A stretch of DNA of 64,000 bases, taken from positions 957,748 through 1,021,747 of the forward strand of contig KL647306.1 of the NCBI GenBank assembly GCA_000727475.1. Direction: 5' to 3'. The translations under genes were made by a program, and so were the position numbers. Origin of the DNA: Sarcocystis neurona (taxonomy: Eukaryota; Apicomplexa; Conoidasida; Eucoccidiorida; Sarcocystidae). This document shows positions 1 through 10,810 of the stretch, in pieces. The stretch's first letter is position 1; each line of letters starts with the position of its first letter. The notes under the pieces are model-generated. The model was not told the DNA's origin, did no database searches, and was given only the letters and a program-made list of their open reading frames with translations.

Positions 1-3000
1 AGAACGCGGCCGCAGGTGACCACAAAGAAGTCAGCTGCACGAAGCTGTCTCTGGCAGTGTCACTTGCGCGGTTCGTACATAGCCACAAGCCCCCGGATTT
101 GTGTCCACGAGCACTAGCGGAGCATGGGCACGAGGGTGTGTCCAAACGTTTTTAGGCAGACACATGTGGATATGTGCATTCATGTATTACTCTAGAACCA
201 CACAGAACTGCGCGAGAGCACTCGTGCGCTAAAAGGAGTCCTACGTGTATTTGCTGTGTATCTCTTCCCTGGCACGGCTAAACAGATGGAGCACACGCCG
301 CGGCCGATAACCGGCGGAACCCTTGGCGGTTTGCGTGAGCCATTCGCGTGTCAAACGACTTCGAAACAGGGGCATATTAGATGTTTGAGCAACGTGATTT
401 AGTGTGATGCTTCCAGCGAAGTGGGTTTCCCCTTACGCAAGAGGCCTACGTTAGTGCATTACAGTCACCTTACTGGATCTTGGTAGTGTCTAAGCGAGGC
501 CGCACCTGGCAAGGGCTTGTCACGCGCGGTTCTACACTGTGTTCGCGTCCCGGGGGCTGCGCTGCCGCCGCAAGTCCAGTGTCAGTCACAAGTGAATGTC
601 TAGCGACAACCGTGAAGCTTTCACAGTCAGACGTTGTTGATGAAGCGCCAGCCCTTCGCCTGCGCTGCGTAGTACTAAGCTTGACTATTCAAGCACCATC
701 TGCTTGGAAGACCCTCAGGCCTTTTCACAGGAAATATTTTCCCAGACCGTTACTGTCCGTCGAGGGGGACCTGCCGGGGAACAAAGCTGCTAGGGAGGTA
801 GATCTTTCGTAACTGTACTATGCAAGCCACGCGGATCTGGTAGCTACGGACCAAAAGGTAGATGGAAGTTTCAGCCCACCACTAAGTCTCTCCCAACAAT
901 GGGCTCCTGACTGTGAATATGTATTTATATGCGCAACTGAGTATGCCAAGCGACAGCGAAGACCTCTTTGTGTTGGCATACTGGAACTTATTAATTCTCG
1001 TTGTGGAGTGATATTAATACAAGTCACACCCCTGTTACGCCTGGAATTGAGGCGGAGACCCCTGTGAAGGGCACCTGCTGTTCAGCTGACAGGCGGGAGG
1101 TACGAGTGCCGGAGGAGGACATTTGGTGCGTTGTTGAAGGTATGCAGATAAACGCTGATATACTGTACGCCACGCCGAAACCCTATCGTCACGTGCTAGG
1201 GGGCGGTGACCTGGGCCACTGTGTGTTCGCGCCTGCACTTGCATTTCTCTGAAAATACACGGCGGCAGAGACATGCCATCCTCAGTGCCCAGTTCTGGGC
1301 TTGCGCAAGAAGAGGACTGGGTACCAGCTCAATGCTTTTGCGTCGGCAGCTTGTTCGAAATTAGCAGGACACGTAACCTGGCCGTGATCTACCTAATTAT
1401 GAAAAGGGCGCTTCTCGAAGCGAGCTGTGTTACAGCAAGCCGCGACCGACACGTGATCCGTCCTGATTAGAACACCAGACACATAATATCGGGAATCCGT
1501 CCATTAGCGATGTGCAAACGGTTATTTGGACAACTTGCTTTCAGGCCGTTCGCCCCTGGTTTTCGGTGCTCATAGTCGGTTAGTGTAGCGTACGCGCAAA
1601 CGTGATGATATATAATTTCAACCATTTGCACGTGTCTTCCGCACTTACAGGGAGAAAGCTCTCTAGCTATATATATATATATATATGACTGCTCGTCTGT
1701 GAGAAATGACCTCGTCTTTCACTGTCTCGTGCCTACCTCCATTTCTCTTCTGCTTTTCTGAATTTTAGATCCACGTAGGCGCCATCCCCGGTAATGTTAC
1801 CGCATGTGCTAGTCGGCATCATTCTACACAGGCGAACAGCCTTCTTGGCCGCTTATGATCGCCTGTATTTCTTTAGCCCATAGATCTTCTAAACATTGGA
1901 GGTACCCTCTACCGCCTACCAGGTCACCGCTCTCTGCTTCCGTCTGTAACGATGCTGGGAAAGGCGAGCACGATATGGCAGGCGCCCGGCCAAAACGCGC
2001 GTCGTGCAAGGCCTTTCTTGCGGAGGAAGACTTGGGAGGCCTTAAAACTGGTGTCCTTCTCTTAAGACTGCGGTGAGAGATTTTTTTTAAATCGGGTCCT
2101 GGAGAAGCTGTAAGCGCACGGCACTACCTCTTACACGACAGGAAAAGTGTGGCGATGTAACCGGCGCTGGGGACGCCGACGCGGCGGATGTGTTGGTAGC
2201 TGCGACAAAAAACGCACGTGGATCATGGCAATGAAATACAAGTTCTTGAACGCGCGGCACTGAGATGGAAGACGAAGCATGGAACAACTGTTCAAGAGGA
2301 CTATGAACTGACTCTTCGCATTCATTATGGGCTAGACTGAAAGAACGTGTATGCAGTCAACGAATACCCACTTGTCCAGGCTTCGCAGATCTCCTCGTTG
2401 CTCAGCACTGGTACTGGGGCAGACGGCGAATCTTCGTGTGAGGCTTCATAATGGAATATGGTGTTGCGTCGCCGCACCGGCATTTTGACATATACTACGT
2501 GGGTACAGGTGGCAAGAATATCTGGGTCGCTACAAGAGGAGGATTAAGCATTTACACCAGAAGCTTGAAGACGGCTTTTGGGGTTTACGCAGATCAATGT
2601 TGGTGCATTAAGACCTTTATTCTTCTGCGGTGAGGCACATGTGTTTCTCACGGGCACTGTGTGTAGTTTCTCATTTGTTTCGCAACTCGCCCAACGGCAA
2701 CACGAGAAGCCAGTGGCACTGGAGAGTCAGTGGCGCGGGACGAGGAAGAACATAAGGTGGTCAGCACAGCAGAGCGTGTGTAATCCCGTAGGATGCATGT
2801 TGTTTCCGTGGATCAGAGCTCGCAGTTGTTCGAACGAAGGGTTTAGAATGGCATCACACCCATGATGCTGAGAGTGGTAGAATCCTTCTTTTTTCTGAAG
2901 CATGCCGCGCAAACGAGGGTTTCGCCGCGGTTATCATCCATACGGTAACACGCTTTTTGGTGCTGGCATGTCTGAATGTACCCATGGCTGCCGGTGTGCA

Positions 3001-5618
3001 GATTCGAGTCAGAAAAACTGCAAAGATTAATCAAAAAGAGCTACGGAGATCGCAGGAGGGACTGGAGGTACCACCCGCTGAATTTTATCTGCTACAGAAG
3101 AACCACCATAAGTGCATCTGCCACACCACTTGACGGTACACTGGTGTCGCTCTTTGGATGCAACGTCCCGTAATGCCTGTGAAGAACAATATTTGAAACC
3201 AACAGAATCTTCTACAGCGCCCTCGTGTGCGGCTGCGATACCCCTCTGAGACTGGGGAGTGTTAAGGGTTGACATAAAAGTACTGAACTTACGTGACTAA
3301 GGTGAAGCCTTCTTAATGTTGGGTGACTGCGAGTTTTTGCTGGCTATTGTATTGCTCCCGACTTCCGTGCATGCATTCACCCCCGTAATAATTATGTCGG
3401 GTTTCTCCACCGTGGCGCACATCAACGGAATTCCCCCGTGGCTGTCTCTACATCTTCGATCAGATTCGACAGGGATAACGCAACGCCACCGCAGAATTTG
3501 ATAGAAGCCAACAATGGCGAAACTGCCGCCGAAGGACCAATGCTCCAAAGTTCGGCTGTCCACTCGACGACACTAGTGACACACCGACGGGAAAAAGAAG
3601 CACGCCTTCATTGAAAAACACTCTGTATTATAACCTGTCCACTTTAGTGACGCTGACCGGACACGGGGACACATACTGCTTGAGTCGCATGAGGTCTGTT
3701 CAAACCTCTGTGTCGGAGTCAACTGACGGTAGCAGTGATTGCGCCCCTTGCCTACTGTAAACCTTCAACAGCTGCAGACGGTAAGCGAAGCTGTGAAATA
3801 TACCACCGACAGCGCCACGTCGACCTTACGTTGTGAACGACATCACTGCACCAGAAACACACCCACCTGTTATTGTTGATCCGCGCCCTTCTGGTCAGAA
3901 GAAATGACATCCGCAGGATGCCCCCATGTCACATAATACAAGCCCATGTTCACAAGGGCAGGGTGGGCGCTCGAGTGATGGACGGTGTGTTCTGCCCGTG
4001 GAACCGCTTACTGGGGCTGCTGATAATAGAGCTCTGTACGTGCCACCATACAGGCTGCTGGTCCTCGTCGCTAGGGAGTTAAAATGCTGTCAGTGAAGTC
4101 TTCTTGTCAAGTGGCGCCTGCAGGTACGTGTGAGAGAAGTTTTCCGCAGTTACGGCGTAAATTATTCGCTTTGTACGTGAGAGCCCTTCGAACACGGTTT
4201 TGACTCGACCTCGCTGACAAACGTTCTGCCCCACCTTGAGCAGATCTCATGTACATGAACGACATGAAAAATTTGTCGTCGTGCCTGCTTCGTATGCGTG
4301 AGTGTATCGGCATTCCCTGGGTGGACTGTGGAGAGGAGAACGCCTACAGCGTGTATGCGTGGCGGGAGGCTCGGATTTATAGTTACGCGAAGGTGTGGCT
4401 CTGAGCGGAATTCGGGTAGGCGTCTTGCTTTGAGATGTTCGACAAATGCACACTTCCGCACACCTGCCTCTTGTCCGCACACGAGCCTGACGAAAGGGGA
4501 TTACTTCAGATGGCCCCCTGATGTGGGACTACCTTAACTACTGGGTGTGGACTATCCCACAGAAACTTAGTATTACCGGACCGTCCTATAGAGAGCTTTG
4601 CGTAGGCATGGAGATCAACGAGTCAACGCGGCAGTCCTGGACCCAACAGGAATAGACATTGTGACGGCTTCTGCAGGGGATCTGCAGGACGGGCGAATCG
4701 CACCTGCGGCCTGTCTTATAAAGCAGCATTGGTGCTTTTTGTGGTTGCAAATATGAGAGCAGTTCCCCGCTCCCCAGCGTCGACAATTCAGGAGGTTAAG
4801 CACCGCATACAGGCTCATTGACCCACTCCTTACAAGAACTTTGTCATTCGGTAGCTTGCTTAGTCAACGCTATTTAAAAGACGAGGACACTGATATAGTG
4901 TCGCTTGTGTGCCAGGCGACGGGAAGCTGAAAATTCTTCGTGGTGACTCACGCTCAACTTTGAAAACTGTTCCGACGCTTATGTGTGGCCCGTTCGGGGC
5001 TGTGGGGAGACCGAGTTGCAGCCAAAGAATACGTATGTGTCAGAGTGAGCGCATGCACGCCACGCAAAAGACGGTTGATTTGACGGATCGGTGTGGAAAT
5101 GTGTTTCTGTAGTTTGATTCGGATGCCTAGATTCAACTTGGACATTTCCCGCGTTTCCTCGGCAACAGCAACACCAGCACTAGGTCCACCAAAACAACGT
5201 GCGGCGCTAGTGCAGTGTGTGCTACCAATCTTTGCATGGGGTAAACGGATTCGCCTGCCAAGAACAGCTAGACGTTGCTTTTGGGCGCTGCTACAAGGTC
5301 GTCCCCGTCGACTGTTCCACGTGTCACGTGGCACCAGGGGCGCTTTTGAAGAAAGCGAGGACACGAATGAAGGCGGCAGTTTCTGCAGCGAAGGCCTGTG
5401 AGCGGCCCAGTAGCAGTGATTCACCATCGCTTACAATTTTGTACTCTTGCACAAAGATCTCACTTTCGACCCAGTCCTTAGCGGACCCTGCCCACCGGAC
5501 AAATGCGTCTTTTTGACTTCGTGCTTTTGAGACCGCCGACGCAGCAGCGGCAGTGACGCTGGGACTGCTGGGATGTGTCTCAGCGCGAGTTTTGCACTAG
5601 CTTGACCGTTTCTGTAAG
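1..5618. other. No supportable gene; gene-poor flank
   Basis: No open frame here shows recognisable motifs, biased composition or a consistent exon chain; the longest are about 110-157 codons on opposite strands and overlap each other (for example + 480-812, - 4954-5427, + 5093-5401), as expected by chance at this base composition. A short (TA)n run lies at about 1668-1686. The last few hundred bases presumably hold the promoter and 5' untranslated region of the coiled-coil gene that starts at 5619, but I see no specific element. Exons without start codons could still be hidden here. Confidence 0.5.
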
Positions 5619-7796
5619 ATGAATCACACCATCGATGTGAAGCGGCCTGAGCCTAGATGGACCCCGCTGCAGCTTATCTCGGCTGCCGGCAGGCCGGAGC
5701 CTGAGCTGCTTCAGCACATTGCCTGCCTGAAGCAGGAAATCGCCGATCTGAGAGATTACAGCGAACGAGTCACTATTGAACTACGTACTCTTCGGCTCAA
5801 GCACGCCACCTCTCCGTCGTCTCTGGACACAAATGAAGACTATGACGAAGTTAGAAAAACTCGCGTTCCAGCTGAAGGGGACACACCCCAGGCAGCCGCT
5901 AAGAGCGGCACGGCCCCCGTACTAGGCGGCAAAGCAGTGTCAGAGTTGCCTCTACCTGCCTGGTCTCTGAACATGCAGCTGATGTGTCCTCTGCTCTCGG
6001 CGTATGACGACCGAATAAAGGAACAGCAAGGTCTTTTGGACAGACGTGAAAGCGATATAAAGAGGATGGCCGATAGCATCATGGAGCTGACTAAGGAAAA
6101 CGAATCTCTGGCTCAAGAAGTTCGCACGAAAACAGGCCAGCTGAAGGCGTTGATTGCGGGCGACACGCAGGCGGGGGAGTCCGGCTGTACTATGAGCTCG
6201 CTTGCTGCAGAGAAGAACGAGCTAGCGGAGTTGTACAACCTCACAAAAGAGCAGAATGAAGTTCTTACGGACCAGAACCATCTGATGAAATGCCACATTG
6301 AAAACGTCGACCAGCAAGTGAAGTTCCTGCGCGGTCAGTTACGGGAAGCAGAAGAACAAAAGGTTGTCCTCACTGATGTGCGCACTCAGAACGAGTCCTT
6401 ACAGCGACTTTTGCAAAAAACAAACAAGACTTTAGAGGCCACAGCACGAGACCGCGACACGTTCAAACAGCGTGCGCAGCAACTGGAAAGCGATCTGGCT
6501 GCGTCAGAGAATCTGTGTGAAGAAATGAAGGGAAGAAACGCGGCACACGAGAGACAAATCGAAGAAGAGAGGCGCACTGCGCATGAGGTGGCGAGTCGCC
6601 TGGAGGCTTTTGAACGTGAGAAGCAGGTTCAGTTCCAAGCCCTGGAGAACGAGCTTGCCGAGTTACAGAAAAATTACTGTCAGCTTTCAAGGCAGAACGA
6701 AAAAAATGAGCAAGACACAGAGAAAGCCCGTGAAATTATCGGCTACTTGGAGGCGAAGTCATCCAGTTTTGAGAAAGAGAATGGCGACCTGAAGCAAAAA
6801 TTGAGTGACCTGGATCAGAAGGTGCAGGATGTGACGTTGGAGAAAGAAAAGCTTGTAGTGTCTACCTCAGTAATGCAGGCGCAGCTTGAGAACATGCGCG
6901 AGCAGTACAGCGAGCAAACGACGGTTGAGCGAAATCTAATGGATGAACGTATTCAAAACGCAAGAGATCAGCTTCAGCAGCAGGTAGAGGAACTCAGGCA
7001 CAAGTCTCAAGAGCTCACTGCGGTTAACGCAGAACTGTCTCTGGCAGCAGACGCTGCTGAACGACATCGAAAAGTGGCAGTAGCAGAAGCCGCACACGCA
7101 CAGGAAGAGTTACAGGCCGCTGTGCGAGCCCACCAGGCAATCGCAGAGCAGCTGCAACAGACGAAGGCAGAAGTCGAGCGCGAGAGAGACAAGTTCAAGG
7201 AGGAGCTAGACCGTCTTGCAGTCACGTCTGCTGAACGGTCCGCAGCTCGCGAACTGGATGTAAAGAAACTCCAAACCGAAGCCTCTCATGCTAGCGGCTT
7301 ACTAGCAGCAGAAGAACAGCGTAGACGCGAAGCAGAGACGCAGGCCCAGGCACTCAAGTCCGAGATTTCTCAGCTCAGTCGCAAGCACTCTTGCCTCGAA
7401 AAAGAGCTGAACACAGTCAAACAAGTGCACGAAGAGCAGACAGAAGAGCTGAGAACCAAGCAGGCAGAAGTAGTCAGTCAGTTAGAGATGAAGCTACACG
7501 ATGTCCTCCAAGATAGCCAGCTTAAGGAGCAGCAGGCCGTCAACCTCGTTAAAGAAGAAGAAGAGCTCAGGCAGCGGCTGACGCGGGAGTACGAAATGGA
7601 GAGGAAAACTGCGGAAGCAAAGCTCGCGAAACTACGTGCTTCTAACACCCTTCTCCGCTCAAAGCTTCTGGAGTTGGTTCGATGCATTGATCACACAAGC
7701 TCCAAAGACAAACTTGAAATTTCCACCTCAGTTGACTCAACTGAGGTTTCTTTAGGATTCCCTACTCTGCGCTCCACCAGCACGCGCCCGATATGA
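5619..7796 (+). CDS. Long coiled-coil protein, single exon
   Basis: Open frame of 725 residues starting at an ATG and ending in TGA. From about residue 125 to 690 it is almost entirely Glu/Lys/Gln/Leu heptad-type sequence (for example LTKENESLAQEVRTKTGQL, then ERNLMDERIQNARDQLQQQ), so a long alpha-helical coiled coil is seen directly. The N-terminal 120 residues contain a short helix (ELLQHIACLKQEIADLRDY) and then a linker rich in Thr, Pro and Ala. No membrane segment, signal peptide or catalytic motif is visible. Such architecture fits a structural protein of centrosome, basal body, cytoskeleton or Golgi. The pattern of an acidic linker followed by 'AYDDRIKEQQ' made me think of CEP89-type centrosomal proteins, but I cannot verify that. 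Strand is secure from composition. The C-terminus is unusual because its last 27 residues come from a recently duplicated segment and the stop lies on the duplication junction. Confidence 0.85.
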   Translation: MNHTIDVKRPEPRWTPLQLISAAGRPEPELLQHIACLKQEIADLRDYSERVTIELRTLRLKHATSPSSLDTNEDYDEVRKTRVPAEGDTPQAAAKSGTAPVLGGKAVSELPLPAWSLNMQLMCPLLSAYDDRIKEQQGLLDRRESDIKRMADSIMELTKENESLAQEVRTKTGQLKALIAGDTQAGESGCTMSSLAAEKNELAELYNLTKEQNEVLTDQNHLMKCHIENVDQQVKFLRGQLREAEEQKVVLTDVRTQNESLQRLLQKTNKTLEATARDRDTFKQRAQQLESDLAASENLCEEMKGRNAAHERQIEEERRTAHEVASRLEAFEREKQVQFQALENELAELQKNYCQLSRQNEKNEQDTEKAREIIGYLEAKSSSFEKENGDLKQKLSDLDQKVQDVTLEKEKLVVSTSVMQAQLENMREQYSEQTTVERNLMDERIQNARDQLQQQVEELRHKSQELTAVNAELSLAADAAERHRKVAVAEAAHAQEELQAAVRAHQAIAEQLQQTKAEVERERDKFKEELDRLAVTSAERSAARELDVKKLQTEASHASGLLAAEEQRRREAETQAQALKSEISQLSRKHSCLEKELNTVKQVHEEQTEELRTKQAEVVSQLEMKLHDVLQDSQLKEQQAVNLVKEEEELRQRLTREYEMERKTAEAKLAKLRASNTLLRSKLLELVRCIDHTSSKDKLEISTSVDSTEVSLGFPTLRSTSTRPI

Positions 7797-7873
7797 AATT
7801 TCCAACTCGACCGACCCAACTGAGGTGTCCTTATAATTTCGTACTCTGCGCTCCACCTGCACGCAATAGAATG
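7716..7873 (+). repeat. 79-bp tandem duplication at a gene 3' end
   Basis: Copy 1 is 7716-7794 and copy 2 is 7795-7873. Both begin gaaatttcca and share the core ctactctgcgctccacc (copy 2 has one change before it). The copies differ at roughly a quarter of sites, so the event is not recent. The TGA stop of the coiled-coil gene (7794-7796) is formed across the junction. The period, 79, is not a multiple of three, so the two copies are read in different frames. Confidence 0.8.
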
Positions 7874-9078
7874 AGCCCTAATTCTCCCACCGACACTTCG
7901 ATCCTTGGCTAGAATATGCTGCTTTCTGTGGCTGAATCTGATGGTCTCCGCAGTCGATTCTGAGAGCAGCGGCCGGGGTACTAGCCGTGCGCCTCTGGTG
8001 GGTGTCACGTGCTGACGACGTTAGCGTGCCGTGCCCCGTCAGTGTGTCACGCAGGATGGGTCTCCTGTGCAGGAGTCCGTGTCGAGGAGAGAGCCCGCAC
8101 CAGCGTCTGCGGAGTTTTTCCCCGGAGAATTGTATGGTGTCCAGGTGCATGCTGGCGTTCTACCTTTCAGCTGATAGTGGATGAGGAACATCCTAGCGAG
8201 CGAAAGAGTCCTTCGACTTTTGCATGGCGATGGAGATGCAATGGAAACTGCCTCGTTCAGTGCTTGTGTGCCCTGTGTTAATTCAGCAGGGTGAGCTGCT
8301 CCACCACGTAGTGTCCCTATAGACGGCTCCTACTTCTGTAGCAGGCTGGAACAGCTACGCGTCATACACAAGATTCCACGCGTCCCTCCCTGGTTGCCCC
8401 AGAGGTGCCACAGAAGTACATTTGAACGCGCTTGGTGCGCCGTACCTGGCTTTATTCTGGCAGTGGACACGGGCCAGCATGAAGAGTGTGAATTCCGCTC
8501 CAGCGTTAGCAGAGGTGCACCCGAGTCATCACGAGAAAGGTAAGCTGGTACGACAGAACGTTTCACACTTGCTCATAAAACAAACTCTACACACGTGCAG
8601 ACTGGTCGCGTTGAGTGTACTGTGGAATACATACATATATATATATATTTATATTCATACATACATTACATATATACAAGTATGTACAAGAATACGTAGT
8701 TGTTCGCACCTGTGCGTCCCGGCAACACTACTCAGACTGGAGCGTACGCAGTAAGTTTGGTCGTTGTCGACACATTTGGCATACAGCTGCGACCACGTCC
8801 TGCGTCTGTTAACAAATGTATCAATAGTATGGGTACATGAGTACGCCTACAAATGCCAAACCAGATCCATCCAATGAAAGGCGCTCGCTTCACTATTACC
8901 TCCCGAGCACGATATTCCACCCCCGGCAAACAACAGCAACCCAGAAACCAGTACGGTCCGGCAACTGTCAAAAGCGTGTGTTTTCAAAGTGGGCGACGAG
9001 AGCAACGTGCGCACGGCTGCAGGATATAGAGGCAGCAGCCTGCATCAGCCTTCCCCTCTCGTATTTAGGGCTAGTACG
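7797..9078. other. Intergenic region between convergent genes
   Basis: This lies between the 3' ends of two genes (coiled-coil gene on + and PSMD9 on -). It contains the second copy of the 79-bp duplication and an AT-rich TATA/TACA microsatellite at about 8628-8685. No coding signal is visible. Confidence 0.55.
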
Positions 9079-10810
9079 TCAGTTCGCGTCCGCTAACGGG
9101 GTAAATCGGCACCCTAGGAGACCTCTGCCCTCCCAGGTTTGCGGCCTTAACTTGCAGTGCACCATTCTGCCAGAGCGGAAGACATCTACGTCGACCTCGC
9201 TCCCTACAGAATTTTTCACTAAATCCTGCAGACGGTGAAATAGCCCCTGAATAAGTGCAGCACGCGCTTGAGCGCACTGTTCCTCAACTTCTGTTATGTC
9301 GCTTCCGGGCTTGTTTGACGTTTTCGCTGTCGGTGAATCTTCAGTTACGTCGTCCTCCTTTCTTTTCACATTCGGAATAGAAAGCGATCCCACCCGAAGC
9401 ACGAGGTCTCCAAGGCGCAGGCCTCCAGTAGCGGCGGGGCTCCTGTCGTGCAGCTCGTCAATCGTCGCGAAGGGAGAGTACGGGCAGTCTCTCAGTGCTG
9501 GCGGAAAGATTCAGGCCCACACAACATTCGCGGCGATGGAACTACAGAGTCCGTAGACGTCTACAAATCCTCGAACATCTCCCCGCACGATCCCCTGATT
9601 ACTCCGCTAACGTGAAACATGCAAGAGACGTGTGCAGGTTCAAACTGAGAACAGTAAACGTCGGTGTCCCCACAGCATTCCCGTCTCCACAATGTCCAGC
9701 TGCCCTGTTTACTGAATCCAGATATACGCGTTTGCGTGTTTGTAAGCGTACAAATATGGAGGTGCAAAGTTGCACTGCGATTATACGTCATCTCTCTACC
9801 TACGAGGGTAGGTGTGCGGGTTGAGTCACTCTGATCTACTCGCTAGCACCTCTTTTGGTCTCGCGGTGCGTGCTGCTGCACACACGGCCCCTTTCCGCAT
9901 CGGCATATGTACCTGCACATTTGTGTCGACAGTTACTAACCGGTATACATATATATGTATATATATGTAACTTTAAAGGTGTACATAGTCATATGCAGTC
10001 ACAAGTGTCAAAACAAACAAACTACATGCGTTACATACATGTGAATCAGAGAACTCACCTCTCTTGACTTCTTCTTCATCCAGCACGGGCCCAGAGGCAG
10101 CTGGCGCAGCGCGTTTAACAGGAACGGCTCCCTTGGCGTGTAGATCGTGCAGGTTTTTCTCGATTTGAGTGCGAACTTCTCTGTAATCCGTTTTCAAACA
10201 TGCAATGCGATGCCGAGCACCTCGCACTGCGTAAATGTCTATGTCGGCTCGTGGAAATCCCTGTTCGTCAACCAATTTCGAATGCAAGCCTGGCATACCT
10301 GAACGTGCCAGCAAGAAGAAATCAATGTCACACCCAGATCTCCCACATGAAAACACCCTCGCGGAGCTGACCTCTGTGGAACCTGTCCACCGGAGTATAT
10401 TCCAGAGAGGCGCACACGTCCAAAGGTACGTTTTTAAGATTTTCTTGCGCACAATCAACCTACAAGCAGCACCCCTGTGCACATGCGCGGGCAGAAAGCC
10501 GGTAGAGAGGACGGCAGAGCCACACGGAAGCGCACCGCTCTAAATGACTGCATCACGCGAACATCAATAACAGACACGGTACAAGCTGTTTTTAGCAGAA
10601 CAGCCGACTTTGGCACGCGCACCACCTACAGATTGTACATCAAAGTAACCGGAAGTGATTTCAAGTAATGTCCTCGTGAAAAGTACAAGGCCGCGTCGGT
10701 GTACTTCGCGTACCTGGCTGGCAGAGGAAGTCATTTAACGTTTGGAGCTCCTCCTCTATTTGCTTCTGCTTTTCCATCAGGTCCTTCAAAGACTGCGGCA
10801 CTTCCACCAT
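9079..10810 (-). CDS. PSMD9: 26S proteasome assembly chaperone PSMD9/Nas2 (PDZ domain)
   Basis: Three exons on the minus strand, 10810-10714, 10298-10059 and 9497-9079, encode 251 residues; phases agree at both junctions (1, then 1) and all introns are GT-AG. The human-type protein is about 220 residues. Exon 1 gives an N-terminal helix (MVEVPQSLKDLMEKQKQIEE). Exon 2 gives the family signature LVDEQGFPRADIDIYAVR followed by ARHRIACLKTDYREVRTQIE. Exon 3 is a PDZ domain beginning PYSPFATIDELHDRSPA, with GLRLGDLVLRVGSL and ending in the PSMD9 hallmark WEGRGLLGC. Compared with known PSMD9, the PDZ domain carries an extra loop of roughly 40 residues (Lys/Thr/Ser-rich) between strands. By family knowledge the protein binds the C-terminal tail of the ATPase Rpt5 and acts as a chaperone during assembly of the proteasome base; it is not in the mature particle. 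The start is the only ATG before the first conserved helix. Confidence 0.93.
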
